A DNA stretch of 64,000 nt from an uncultured Muribaculaceae bacterium (GTDB taxonomy: Bacteria; Bacteroidota; Bacteroidia; Bacteroidales; Muribaculaceae). The notes beneath the pieces were generated by a model, which saw only the letters and a list, made by a program, of their open reading frames with translations, was not told where the DNA came from and made no database searches. The translations under genes and the position numbers were made by a program. This document shows, in pieces, positions 43,312 to 53,127 of this stretch. Every line of letters begins with the position of its first letter. Positions within the stretch are counted from its first letter, which is position 1. The DNA lies in NCBI GenBank assembly GCA_958436175.1, contig CAUBJF010000007.1, positions 101,090 to 165,089 of the forward strand, read 5' to 3'.

Positions 43312-45857
43312 TGCGTGATAGATGTTGGGTTATGAGTCTGTTGGATAGAAACTATGGTATCGGCTGCGTTCTTGGCCGTGACAGTCACATCGTAGGGAGC
43401 GAGACCGTCGGAGGTGGCGCTGACCTTAACAGGCCCTTCCTGGCTGTTGCTCCGTACTATGAGCATCGCTTTGCCGTAGTGGGCCTTGCGATGGTCGGCC
43501 TTGAAGCGTTCGAGCGATATCGGCGAGCCGTTGTCGACACCTTCGTTGACTCCGGCTCCCTCGACAGTGAAATGTATCTCGTTGTCGGCCAGGGGGCACA
43601 GACGGCCCTTGCTGTCGACGATTTCTGCGAGGATGTAGCACAGATCGTCGCCGTCGGCTTTCATAGTGCCGCTTTCCGGTGTGAGACGTACTGCTGCCGG
43701 CTCTCCGGCGGTCTCCACGCGGCAGCGTGCCACTTCATAACCCTTCAGGCGGCTGACAGCTTCCACTGTGCCCGGCTCGTAGTCGACGCGCCATGCTGCA
43801 TGGTAGCTCTTGCCGTCGGGGCGGCGTATGCCCTGCGACTTGCCGTTGACGAACAGTTCGACCTCGTCGGCATTGTTATAATGCGCCCACATGTCGATTT
43901 GCTGTCCTTTTTCCCAGTTCCAGTGGGGGAAGAGGTGGAGGACGGTCTTGTCGGGTCTCCACTGGCTCTGGTACATATAGTAGACATCCTTGGGGATGCC
44001 TGCGAGGTCTACGATACCGAAGAACGAGCTTCGTGCCGGCCATCCGTAAGGGGTCGGTTCGCCGATATAGTCGAAGCCTGTCCATACGAACTGACCCATG
44101 ATGAAGTCCTTGTCGTCGACATGGCGCATAGTCCCTTCGTGGGTATTGCCCCAGGGGACATGGCAGTTGTCGTAGGACGAACACGAGAAGGACTCGTCGT
44201 AGAACGGTTTGTCCCATCTCTCCGGCCATATGTACATGCTGTCGGAAGGCATACGGTAGTATCCGCGTGTCTGGAGCGCGGATATACTCTCCGATATTAT
44301 AAACGGCTTTCCAGGGAAATTATTGGGTACGTCGGCAAACCAGTCGTCATGATAGTTGAAACCTATGATGTCTAATGCACCCGACCGGAACAGATGGTTG
44401 CCCGGGTTCGGTTCGTTGCATCCGGCGGTGATGGGCCGGGTCGGGTCGAGCTTGCGCACGATGTCGGCGAGTCGGATAGTGAGCAGCGAGTTGATGCTCA
44501 TTTCGGAGTTTTCGGCGGCGAGCATGGAGCTGTCGTGGCCGAAGTTGAGGATTAAGTTGGCCTGTTCGAGGGTGAGGGTGTCGGCATCGGCATGGCTCCA
44601 CTGTTCCAGTACCTCGTTACCGATGCTCCACATCATTATACAGGGATGATTACGGTCGCGGACGATGAAGTCGCTCAGGTCGCGCTCGTACCATTCATTG
44701 AAGTAGCGCGAGTAGTCATGCTCGGTTTTCTTCTTGCGCCACATATCGAAAGCTTCGTCCTGTACGAGCAGTCCCATGCGGTCGCAGAGGTCGAGGAGTT
44801 CGGGTGCCGGGGGATTGTGGGTCGAGCGTACGGCGTTTGCTCCCATCTCCTTCATGATGCGAAGCTGGCGCTCGAGGGCGTGGCGGTTAACTGCCGCACC
44901 AAGGGCTCCTGCGTCGTGATGGAGGCATACACCGTTGATTTTCATATTTTTGCCGTTAAGGAAGAAGCCTTTTTCTGCATCGAAGGCAAAAGTGCGGAAG
45001 CCGGTGGTAGTGCGGTAGTCGTCGAGCACCTTGTTTTTCTCAGACAGTGTGGAGTGGACGGTGTACAGAGCCGGGTTTTCAGTATCCCAGAGCTTCGGAC
45101 CGGAGACAGTGATGACTTGTTTGACAGTCTTTTTCTCGCCGGGAGCAAGTTTCAATTTTGTTTCGACCGTGCTGCCCCCGATTTCACTGATGCTGCTCCT
45201 CAGACGAAGATTTTTCTTCTTGTCGGAGCTGTTCTCGACAGTGCTCTCGACCGTGACAGTCCATTTATTTGTTCCCTCGACCGGCGTGCAGACGACATAC
45301 TGGCCCCATTGGTCGAAATGGACTGGGTCGCAGGTGCGCAGCCATACGTTGCGGTATATGCCGCAGCCTGAGTACCAGCGCGAGTTGGGCTGCTCGGCGT
45401 TGTCGACTTCCACTGCTATGATGTTCTCGCCGTCTTTCAGCCAGGGCGTAAGTTCGTAGCTGAACGAAGCGTAGCCGTAGGGGCGTTTCCCGAGGAAATG
45501 ACCGTTGATATAGACCGAGGCGTTCATGTATGCACCGTCGAAGTCGATGAAGACGAGCTTGCCGTCGGGATGCCAGTCGAAATGCTTGCGGTACCATCCT
45601 ATGCCGCCGGGCAGGGCACCACCGCCCGTGCCCGAAGGGTTGTCGATGCTGAAATCGCCTTCGATGGCCCAGTCGTGGGGCAGCGAGAGCTTGCGCCAGC
45701 CACTGTCGTCGTACTCTGTGGCGGAGGCACTTTCATTGTCGCCCAGGGCGAAGAGCCAGTTGCGGCCGAAATTCTGTGGCGTGGCCGTAGAAGCAGCAAG
45801 CGGCAGACTTCCTAAGAGAGCCACCGCTGCTATCATCACCAATTTGAATATCTTCAT
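43308..45857 (-). CDS. GH2 family beta-galactosidase
   Basis: Exported 849-residue enzyme with a signal peptide (MKIFKLVMIAAVALLGSLPLAAS). The jelly-roll sugar-binding domain (about 30-190) has SLPHDWAIEGDF and GIGWYRKHF. Next are the immunoglobulin-like domain and the GH2 barrel, with acid/base E415 in WSIGNEVLEQ and nucleophile E523 in IISESISAL. C-terminal domains (DUF4982-like and a bacterial Ig-like domain) complete the normal length. In a xyloglucan locus its task would be to remove beta-1,2-galactose from side chains in the periplasm. It sits 6 bases after GH31 and overlaps GH3. Confidence 0.9.
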   Translation of the reverse strand: MKIFKLVMIAAVALLGSLPLAASTATPQNFGRNWLFALGDNESASATEYDDSGWRKLSLPHDWAIEGDFSIDNPSGTGGGALPGGIGWYRKHFDWHPDGKLVFIDFDGAYMNASVYINGHFLGKRPYGYASFSYELTPWLKDGENIIAVEVDNAEQPNSRWYSGCGIYRNVWLRTCDPVHFDQWGQYVVCTPVEGTNKWTVTVESTVENSSDKKKNLRLRSSISEIGGSTVETKLKLAPGEKKTVKQVITVSGPKLWDTENPALYTVHSTLSEKNKVLDDYRTTTGFRTFAFDAEKGFFLNGKNMKINGVCLHHDAGALGAAVNRHALERQLRIMKEMGANAVRSTHNPPAPELLDLCDRMGLLVQDEAFDMWRKKKTEHDYSRYFNEWYERDLSDFIVRDRNHPCIMMWSIGNEVLEQWSHADADTLTLEQANLILNFGHDSSMLAAENSEMSINSLLTIRLADIVRKLDPTRPITAGCNEPNPGNHLFRSGALDIIGFNYHDDWFADVPNNFPGKPFIISESISALQTRGYYRMPSDSMYIWPERWDKPFYDESFSCSSYDNCHVPWGNTHEGTMRHVDDKDFIMGQFVWTGFDYIGEPTPYGWPARSSFFGIVDLAGIPKDVYYMYQSQWRPDKTVLHLFPHWNWEKGQQIDMWAHYNNADEVELFVNGKSQGIRRPDGKSYHAAWRVDYEPGTVEAVSRLKGYEVARCRVETAGEPAAVRLTPESGTMKADGDDLCYILAEIVDSKGRLCPLADNEIHFTVEGAGVNEGVDNGSPISLERFKADHRKAHYGKAMLIVRSNSQEGPVKVSATSDGLAPYDVTVTAKNAADTIVSIQQTHNPTSITQ

Positions 45858-45863
45858 ACAGAC

Positions 45864-48716
45864 CTACAGCTTGATTGCGAGTTCGTTGCCCTCGTAGTCG
45901 ACGAGCTTTCCTTCCGCATGTGCCGGGTCGGCGACGGGATTGTCCTTGTCGATTTTGACGATGTTGAATCTGAGGTTCTTCTTCATGCCCGGGTACTCGC
46001 CTTTACGTTTCGAGATTGTCAGGCGGTCGGAGGCATCATCGTAGTCGATATCGATGAGGCTGTAAAGACCTTTCTCGTAGTTGTAGTTGGTGCCTTCGTC
46101 CTCGTAGAGCTTGAAGTGGCCGTCGGCACCGTCGTAGACGGCGAGCGTGATAGGTTTGTCGCTGACTTCTGCGGTCGACTGCACGTCGGGACCCATGGGG
46201 ATTATCGAACCGGCACGTACGAAGAGAGGCATCTGTTCGTAGGGAGCATCGATGCGTGCCGTGAGGCCGCCCTGACGGGCTTTGCCGGTGTAGAAATCAT
46301 ACCAGGTGCCTTCGGGGAAGTAGACATCGCGGCTGCGCTGCCCGTAATGGTAGACCGGAGCGACGAGGAATGCCGGGCCGAACATGTACTGATCTTTGAT
46401 GTCACGTACTGCCAGGTCACTGCCGAAATCCATCACCAAGGGACGCATGAGCGTGTAGTCGTCGAAATATGTCATACCGGCCATCGAGTAGATGTAGGGT
46501 ATGAGGTTGTAGCGGAGCTTGTCGTAAGCCACGATGGTCTTGTATGCTTCGTGGTCTTCGGGAGCCAGGTTGAAGACTTCGCGTGTGGGCCATTGTCCGT
46601 GAGAGCGGTACATGGGCGTGAATGCACCGAACTGGTGCCAGCGAGTGTTTAGCTCGCGCCATTCCTTGAGGTCGTCGTTTTCAGTGCCGGTGGCATTGAA
46701 GAGCTGCTGGGCTGCCACGTAGCGGTCCTCGACGCAGAAACCGCCGATATCCATGCTCCACCATGGGACGCCGCAGAGGGCGAAGTTCAGTCCGGCCGAA
46801 ATCTGGGCCTCCATGTCTTCCCAGCGCGTGCCGATATCGCCGCTCCATGTGGCGGTCGAGTAGCGCTGCTGTCCCGGGAAGCCCGAACGGGTGAGGAGGA
46901 ATACGCGGCGGTCGGGGTCGACGCTGCGCTGGCCGTCGTAGATGGCCTCGGCGTTCATTAGCGCATATGCGTTGAAGTACTTGGTCGAGGGTCCGAGAGC
47001 TGTCGGAGTGATAAGGTCTTTGCGGTACTGTATGTCGGTGCAGTCGCGTATATTGGGCTCGCTGGCATCCATCCACCATGCGTCGATACCTAAAGGGAGG
47101 TAGTGGTCGGCCATCTGGTTCCAGAAGAGTTTGCGGGCGCCTGGTGAGTAGGCATCATAGAAAGAGCCTAAGTAGCCGGGGCCTACCCAGTCGCGGATGC
47201 TGTCCTGTATGGCCAGGCGGTACATCCAGCCGTTGCGGTCGAATTCCTTGAAATGTTCCGTGGTGGCATAGAATTTGGGCCATACGGATATCATCACGCG
47301 GGCATTCTCGGCGTGTATGGTATCTACCATTCCCTTGGGGTCGGGGAAACGTTTGCGGTCGAACTCGTGGCTGCCCCATGAGTCCTGTTCCCAGTGGAGC
47401 CAGTCGATGACTATATTGTCGACAGGTATCTGGCGTTTGCGGAATTCGGCAAGCGTCGAAAGTACTTCTTCCTGTGTGTTGTATTTCTCGCGGCTCTGCC
47501 AGAAACCGGTCACCCATTTAGGCATGATAGGGGCTTTGCCGGTGACGGTACGTATTCCCGAGATGACCTCGTCCATGTTATCGCCATGGATGAAGTAATA
47601 GTCGACCATGTCCTGCATTTCGCCCCACCAGCACATCTCCTTGCGTGTCTTGTCGTCGACGGGAGCATAGGCGCGGAGGCCGCAGTAAGCCACTGAGCCG
47701 TTTGGTTCCCACTCGATACGTATGGGAGTCTTCTTCCCTTTTTCGAGAGCTACGGAGAATTTGTAGCTGTTTGGGTTCCAAGCGGTTCGCCAGCGGCAGT
47801 CGACAACCTTTTTGTTACCTATAAAAATTGTTTGATATCCGGAATAGTACATTATGAAGTCGTAGACACCCGTTTCGGGGGCTTCGAGCTCACCTTCGTA
47901 GACCACGTGCGATCCGGCGAAGTTGAAATCGCGCGGAAGGTTGACGACATGGCCGAGGTCGCCGCGGATGAGGTGCTCGAAGTAGATTTTCGGCTCGCGG
48001 CGCACGAGGGTAGTGCCGTCGGCTGCCGTATATGTGCCTGTCAGTGCGTCCTTGTTGCCGTCCTTGTCGTAGAGCGTGAATATTTCTCCGAGCTGGCTGT
48101 AGTCCTTGGGATTGCCGAAGCGGCATAGCGAGTAGCTGTCCCAGAGGATGCCGTAGTTGCCGGTGGACACTATCACGGGCATGGACACCTTGGTGTTGTA
48201 CTGGAAGAGCTCTTCGTTCTTGCCCTTGTAGTTGTATTCGTTGGCCTGATGCTGGCCGAGGCCGTAGAGGCCCTCCTTGTCGTCGGGCGAAAGGAAGGAC
48301 TGTGTGACGGTCCAGCCGTCGGTACCTTCGACGGTGATAGGTTCGAATTTACGCCCGTCGGCCTTTTCGGCGAGGATGGCCTTGCCGTCTTTGTCGTAGA
48401 AGGAGACAGCGCCTGTATTGCCGTCGATGACGGCGCGGAGGTCGGAGGTGGATAGTGTGAGACTGTTTTTGTCTTCTTTGACTTTGAATTTGGTCGCGCC
48501 CTTGACCGGTACGGCGATGAGGCTTGCATCTGCCGGAAGGCTGTTGCCGGGAGCTGCCGATACGCGGACAATCTTGTCGCCGACAACTTTCAGGCGCACT
48601 GTTGTCCCTGCAATCTGCGTTTCGACGCCGTCGGGCAGCTGTCTGTAGTCCATAGCAGACATCATGCTCAGTGCCGAGCATGCCATCAATGCAGAGACAA
48701 GTATTTTTCTGTTCAT
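45864..48716 (-). CDS. GH31 alpha-xylosidase with PA14 insert
   Basis: Exported 950-residue enzyme with a signal peptide (MNRKILVSALMACSALSMMS). The N-terminal GH31 beta-sandwich is interrupted by a PA14 module at about 225-355 (LEAPETGVYDFIMYYSGYQTIF...IRIEWEPNG). The barrel has nucleophile D550 in WWMDASEPN and acid/base D627 in TWSGDIGTRW. A PA14 insert at this place and a length near 950 are characteristic of the xyloglucan alpha-xylosidases CjXyl31A and BoGH31A, so I call an alpha-xylosidase removing terminal xylose from xylogluco-oligosaccharides. It is the first gene of the GH31-GH2-GH3 operon. Confidence 0.9.
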   Translation of the reverse strand: MNRKILVSALMACSALSMMSAMDYRQLPDGVETQIAGTTVRLKVVGDKIVRVSAAPGNSLPADASLIAVPVKGATKFKVKEDKNSLTLSTSDLRAVIDGNTGAVSFYDKDGKAILAEKADGRKFEPITVEGTDGWTVTQSFLSPDDKEGLYGLGQHQANEYNYKGKNEELFQYNTKVSMPVIVSTGNYGILWDSYSLCRFGNPKDYSQLGEIFTLYDKDGNKDALTGTYTAADGTTLVRREPKIYFEHLIRGDLGHVVNLPRDFNFAGSHVVYEGELEAPETGVYDFIMYYSGYQTIFIGNKKVVDCRWRTAWNPNSYKFSVALEKGKKTPIRIEWEPNGSVAYCGLRAYAPVDDKTRKEMCWWGEMQDMVDYYFIHGDNMDEVISGIRTVTGKAPIMPKWVTGFWQSREKYNTQEEVLSTLAEFRKRQIPVDNIVIDWLHWEQDSWGSHEFDRKRFPDPKGMVDTIHAENARVMISVWPKFYATTEHFKEFDRNGWMYRLAIQDSIRDWVGPGYLGSFYDAYSPGARKLFWNQMADHYLPLGIDAWWMDASEPNIRDCTDIQYRKDLITPTALGPSTKYFNAYALMNAEAIYDGQRSVDPDRRVFLLTRSGFPGQQRYSTATWSGDIGTRWEDMEAQISAGLNFALCGVPWWSMDIGGFCVEDRYVAAQQLFNATGTENDDLKEWRELNTRWHQFGAFTPMYRSHGQWPTREVFNLAPEDHEAYKTIVAYDKLRYNLIPYIYSMAGMTYFDDYTLMRPLVMDFGSDLAVRDIKDQYMFGPAFLVAPVYHYGQRSRDVYFPEGTWYDFYTGKARQGGLTARIDAPYEQMPLFVRAGSIIPMGPDVQSTAEVSDKPITLAVYDGADGHFKLYEDEGTNYNYEKGLYSLIDIDYDDASDRLTISKRKGEYPGMKKNLRFNIVKIDKDNPVADPAHAEGKLVDYEGNELAIKL

Positions 48717-48763
48717 TATATTTAAGGCGATAAAGATGGTTTAGAATAGTTTCTTATCGTATG

Positions 48764-48812
48764 CAAAGTTAATAAAGACAGCCCTCCTTTGCAGCATCGA
48801 CTTGTTAACGAC
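48764..48812 (-). promoter_or_regulatory. Promoter and candidate operator of the GH31-GH2-GH3 operon
   Basis: The complement of 48764-48771 reads TAACTTTG, a -7 match 47 bases before the GH31 start. No TTTG lies at the usual -33 distance, as expected for a promoter needing an activator. A GTTAAC-centred element (TTGTTAACGA, 48802-48811) is centred about 36 bases upstream of the -7 box. Confidence 0.5.
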
Positions 48813-48868
48813 ATCGTGCGTAGCTGTTAAGCAGGTGCTTGTTATGTTTCACAGAGGGGATTGTAATG

Positions 48869-51800
48869 TTATATACCCTCTTTTTCCTGGTATTCCGATG
48901 GCGTGATGCCATATTCTTCCTTGAAGTATTTCGAGAAGTATTTCGGGTTGTTGAAGCCGAGTTTGTAGGCGATTTCGGCGACGTTGAGCTGGCTCTCGCG
49001 GAGATACTGTGCGGCACGTTTGAGACGCAGTACGCGGATGAACTCTACCGGTGTCTTGCCGGTCAGCGCGAGCACCTTTTTGTAGAAGTGTACGCGGCTC
49101 ATACCCATGGCGTTCGACAGTTCTTCGACGGTGAGGTCCGGGCGCGACATATTTTCCTCGACGTAGGCCACGGCTTTCTCCACGAGCTGCTCGTCGAGCG
49201 AGGTTATCTTGATGTTGCTCGGAGTGGGCTCTATGAGAGTGCGTGTGGCGCCACGGCGGCGTGCATCGATGAGCTTGCGTATCTTGACGGCGAGGATGTC
49301 GTTGTTGAAGGGCTTGGTGAGATAGTCGTCGGCACCGAGAGTCAGGCCTTCGACCATCGAGTCGACATCCTGCTTGGCTGTCAGCATGATAAGTGGTATG
49401 CTGATGGTTGCGGAGTCGCTTTTGAGTCGGCGGCAAAGCTCTATGCCGTCCATATTAGGCATCATTATATCGCTGACAATGAGGTCGAAGTCGTTCTTGG
49501 CGACGAGGTCGAGGGCTTCGAGACCGTCGGATGCGCACGATATGTCGAATTCCCTCCCGAATTCCTCTTTCATGAACTCCGTAAGATCGTGATTATCATC
49601 GACGAAGAGCACTTTGGAACGTCCGGGGGCGTTTTCCTCAGTCTTTGTGGCCTCTTCTGGGCTGACTACCGATGTCGGCTCGGAGATGTTGGCCTCGGGC
49701 TTGTGTTCGGCGACATCCGTTTCGAAGTGGTATGGGATGCGGATAGTGAAAATGGCACCCGTGGGAGTGTTGTCTGCGATTTCGACAGTTCCTTTGTGCA
49801 GGCGTGTGTATTCAGCTACGAGACTGAGTCCTATGCCGGAGCCGGTGTTTAGGTCGGAGGAGTCCGAACTGCGGTAGAAGCGTTCGAAGATGTGGGTCTT
49901 GTCCTCGTCGCTGACACCTTTGCCGGTATCGGCTACGGTGATGAGGACATCGTCGCTGTCACGACAGACGCTGACACCGATAGAGCCTCCCGAGGGAGTA
50001 TATTTCAGGGCATTGGACAGAAGATTGGAGATGGCCTTGACTATTTTGTCGTTGTCGTAGGTCATCTGCAGGCTTTCGAGGGGCGACGAGAAGGCGACTT
50101 TGATCTGCTTGTATTCCGATATTTCTGCGAAAGTCTCGGTGATGTTGCGCACGGTTTCGACAATATCGCCCGACGAGTTGTGGAGCGTGAGACCTGCCAT
50201 CTCGTTCTTGCGGAAGTCAAGAAGCTGGTTGACAAGGTAGAGAAGTCGCGAAGCGTTGTTCTTTATCATGAGAAGACGTTTCCTCTCCTGGGGTTCGTCG
50301 CAGTCTTTGAGCAGGGATTCTACCGGCGAGAGGATGAGGGTGAGGGGAGTGCGGAGCTCATGGCTGATATTGGTGAAGAATTTGAATTTCAGCTGTGTGA
50401 GTTCTTCTGCCTTGCGTGCTTTTTCCTGTTCGGCATGCTGCTGGAACTTGCGGCGTTCGAGCTCTTTGATATGACGGAGGGAATAGAGGATACTGCCTGC
50501 CAGAAGAATGCAGAAGAGTGTCGCGGCCCACCATGTCGACCACCATGGGGAGCCGATTACGACAGCCATGGTGCGTTCGTGTGCGCTGGGTGTGCCGTCG
50601 TTGTTGATGGTACGCACCTTGAAATTGTATTTTCCCGGGGGAAGATTGGTATATCGGGCCGTATGGTCACCAAGGGCACACTGTCGCCAGTCCTTGTCGA
50701 AGCCGACGAGGCAGTATTCGTACATCGTCTTGCCGAAGTTGCCGTAGTTGTCGGTGGCGAAGATAATGTCGAGGTCATTCTGGTCGTGGCGCAGATTTAT
50801 GCCGTCGGCAATATCGATGGCCTTGTCGATGATTACCTTGCCGTTGTATTCGATGCCTCCTTCTATTTTTTCGCCTTTGACCCGGAGGCTTGTAAGTATC
50901 ACATGCGAATCAAGGCCGGTTTCCTGGATTCGTGCCGGGTCGATATGGACGAAACCACCGAGATTTCCGGCAAGGAGTTCGCCTGAAGGGAGCAGGCACA
51001 TGGAACGCTGGTTGAACATACCGCTCGTCAGGCCGTCGCGAAGACCGTAGCTCTTTATGTTGAAGGAATAGGAGGCGTTAGCTTTGTTGAATTCCACATT
51101 TATATTAAACAGCTCCGCATCGACAGTGACCCAGAGGGAGCGGTTCTGGTCCTCTTCTATGCCCAGGATGAAGGGCTTAGAATTATCGGGGCGCAGCTGG
51201 ACATCGTAGATGCTGTCGGTGCGCCAGTCGTAGACGTTTAGTCCCTCACGGGTGCAGATCCAGTAGAGACTCCGGCTGTCGACGAACATCTGGTTGACAT
51301 TATGATTGGCGAAAGTCTTGGTGCCGGCATCGTTGCCGCGTCGCGAGGTGAAGGCACGCTCGTTGGGGTTGAGTATCGAGATGCCGTTTGTCGTTCCTAT
51401 GTAGATGTCGCCGTCGCGGCCTCGCGATATGGAGCTTATGTAGTTCGATGCCAGCGCGGAATCGCGGCTTGTGTATGTCGTAAACTTGCCTGTGGCAGGG
51501 TTATAGAGCTGAAGACCGCCTCCGAGGGTAGCTATCCAGAGAGTGCCGTCGGCATTGCACAGCAGGCCCCAGATATTGAGCGACGACAAGCCGTCCTGCA
51601 AGCCTATGGTGTGGAAACGGCCGTTGCGGAAGGCCTTCAGGCCGTGGTTGTAGGTGCCGATCCAGAGGGTGCCCGACATGTCGGTGGCCATACAGACGAT
51701 GGCATGGCCGTTTTCGTTGCCGGGAACGTCGACGCGTTCGGCCTTTTTGAGAACATAGTTGTATCTCCAGAGTCCCTTACGGTCGGTGCCTATCCATACG

Positions 51801-52861
51801 TAGCCTGCCTCCGTGGGGTCCGGAGTGATACAGTTGACATCCGCACCTTTCCATATTTCGAATTTGTATTCATTGGGATGCCAGGCAGATACGCCGTTCT
51901 TGTAAGTGCCTATCCACATGCCGCCGTCCCGGTCGCGGTAGACGGATTTGACCGAGTTGTTGCCCAGTGACGAATCGTCGGCCGGGTCGTTGACAAGGAC
52001 TCTCGACGAGCCGTCGGTGTCGATGATTTCGAGTCCGTCGTTGTCGTACCCTATCCAGATTCGACCGAGAAGGTCCTGGTTGATACCTTTGACCGGACGT
52101 GTGGGCATGGCAATGTGCAGAGTGTCGACCCACTGGCGGTTCTGGGTGTCGTAGACATTGACACCTTCGACGCTGTAGACCCACAGGCGGTCGCTCTGGT
52201 CGATGAAGAGGCTGTAGTCTTCCTTGCGGTCTTTCATCCGTGGCACCTCGGTGCTGTCGGTGACACCGCCGAGGCTGTAGGTGGTGATATAGAGGCAGCC
52301 TTTGTCGGTGATACCGGCGGCTATATTATGCTCCGGAGTCAGTGCGATGTCAGTAATGTCTTCTCCCTGAGGCAATGACACGATACATTCCGTCGGCTGT
52401 TCGCCTATCTTGCGGTACATGCCGTGGGCACGGACGGCGAACCAGAAATCGTCGCCTGCGATGCGTATACGGTTAGGGTAGTCGGGGATGCCGACGCTTT
52501 GGAGGTCGATGTCGTTGAGCCAGTGGAATTTTTCTGTCTCCGGGTTGAAGATGGAGTATTGATCGCCGGCGAATACCCACAGCCGTCCTCGCTTGTCTTC
52601 CTGTAGTTCCTGGATATAGTTGTCGTGAAGACGTGTCGTGTCGGGACGCTGGCACTGGAATAGCTGGAAGTCGTAGCCGTCGTAGCGGTTGAGGCCCGAG
52701 GCTGTGCCGATCCATACAAAACCGCGCGAATCCTTGAAGACAGCGTTGACGTGGTTGTTGGACAGGCCCTGGTCGGTGCCGAAGGAGCGGAACTGTACTT
52801 CGTCGGCGAGACAGGAAATGGTGCCGAGCAGGGTGAAAGCTATAGCAAGTAAATGTTTCAT
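48869..52861 (-). CDS. Hybrid two-component system sensor/regulator (HTCS)
   Basis: The 1330-residue one-protein signalling system activates the PUL on binding a breakdown oligosaccharide in the periplasm. Order: signal peptide (MKHLLAIAFTLLGTISCLA); two seven-bladed propellers of reg_prop repeats (about 25-690; for example FKDSRGFVWIGTASGLNRYDG); Y_Y_Y domain (about 690-765); membrane segment WWAATLFCILLAGSILYSL; histidine kinase with NISHELRTP (H834) and ATPase motifs DTGKGVSDEDK and GSGIGLSLV; receiver with VLFVDDNHDL and phosphoacceptor D1131 in SDIMMPNMDG; AraC-type DNA-binding domain to the C terminus. All catalytic residues are intact. It has its own -7 box at 52884-52891. Confidence 0.96.
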   Translation of the reverse strand: MKHLLAIAFTLLGTISCLADEVQFRSFGTDQGLSNNHVNAVFKDSRGFVWIGTASGLNRYDGYDFQLFQCQRPDTTRLHDNYIQELQEDKRGRLWVFAGDQYSIFNPETEKFHWLNDIDLQSVGIPDYPNRIRIAGDDFWFAVRAHGMYRKIGEQPTECIVSLPQGEDITDIALTPEHNIAAGITDKGCLYITTYSLGGVTDSTEVPRMKDRKEDYSLFIDQSDRLWVYSVEGVNVYDTQNRQWVDTLHIAMPTRPVKGINQDLLGRIWIGYDNDGLEIIDTDGSSRVLVNDPADDSSLGNNSVKSVYRDRDGGMWIGTYKNGVSAWHPNEYKFEIWKGADVNCITPDPTEAGYVWIGTDRKGLWRYNYVLKKAERVDVPGNENGHAIVCMATDMSGTLWIGTYNHGLKAFRNGRFHTIGLQDGLSSLNIWGLLCNADGTLWIATLGGGLQLYNPATGKFTTYTSRDSALASNYISSISRGRDGDIYIGTTNGISILNPNERAFTSRRGNDAGTKTFANHNVNQMFVDSRSLYWICTREGLNVYDWRTDSIYDVQLRPDNSKPFILGIEEDQNRSLWVTVDAELFNINVEFNKANASYSFNIKSYGLRDGLTSGMFNQRSMCLLPSGELLAGNLGGFVHIDPARIQETGLDSHVILTSLRVKGEKIEGGIEYNGKVIIDKAIDIADGINLRHDQNDLDIIFATDNYGNFGKTMYEYCLVGFDKDWRQCALGDHTARYTNLPPGKYNFKVRTINNDGTPSAHERTMAVVIGSPWWSTWWAATLFCILLAGSILYSLRHIKELERRKFQQHAEQEKARKAEELTQLKFKFFTNISHELRTPLTLILSPVESLLKDCDEPQERKRLLMIKNNASRLLYLVNQLLDFRKNEMAGLTLHNSSGDIVETVRNITETFAEISEYKQIKVAFSSPLESLQMTYDNDKIVKAISNLLSNALKYTPSGGSIGVSVCRDSDDVLITVADTGKGVSDEDKTHIFERFYRSSDSSDLNTGSGIGLSLVAEYTRLHKGTVEIADNTPTGAIFTIRIPYHFETDVAEHKPEANISEPTSVVSPEEATKTEENAPGRSKVLFVDDNHDLTEFMKEEFGREFDISCASDGLEALDLVAKNDFDLIVSDIMMPNMDGIELCRRLKSDSATISIPLIMLTAKQDVDSMVEGLTLGADDYLTKPFNNDILAVKIRKLIDARRRGATRTLIEPTPSNIKITSLDEQLVEKAVAYVEENMSRPDLTVEELSNAMGMSRVHFYKKVLALTGKTPVEFIRVLRLKRAAQYLRESQLNVAEIAYKLGFNNPKYFSKYFKEEYGITPSEYQEKEGI

Positions 52862-52883
52862 GGTATAAGAAAATTTCCTGTGG

Positions 52884-52931
52884 CAAAATTAATGTCTTTT
52901 GAGGACGGGAACTACTATTTTGTTAACAAAA
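52884..52931 (-). promoter_or_regulatory. HTCS promoter with a GTTAAC palindrome
   Basis: The complement of 52884-52891 reads TAATTTTG (TAnnTTTG). A perfect 14-bp palindrome, TTTTGTTAACAAAA, at 52918-52931 is centred about 34 bases upstream, close to the spacing seen at the GH31 promoter. Confidence 0.5.
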
Positions 52932-52979
52932 AGTGCCTGTTTGAGGCCTTGTAAGCCCCGATATAACAAATCGTCCCCA

Positions 52980-53071
52980 TTTTGTTAACAACGGTGACAT
53001 GGATATAACATTTCACGGATGTTAAGACTACAATAAAGTAATTCGTAATATTGAAACAAACTTTAACTTTG
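52980..53071 (+). promoter_or_regulatory. susC promoter region with dyads
   Basis: TAACTTTG at 53064-53071 is the -7 box, with no TTTG at -33. Upstream lie TTTTGTTAACAAC (52980-52992) and an inverted repeat TAACAT-N7-ATGTTA (53006-53024). These are candidate HTCS binding sites; the inverted repeat ends 39 bases before the -7 box. Confidence 0.5.
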
Positions 53072-53127
53072 CGACACAAAAACCAGCAAACTGAATAAAC
53101 CAATTTCTAACCTTTCCAATAATACTC

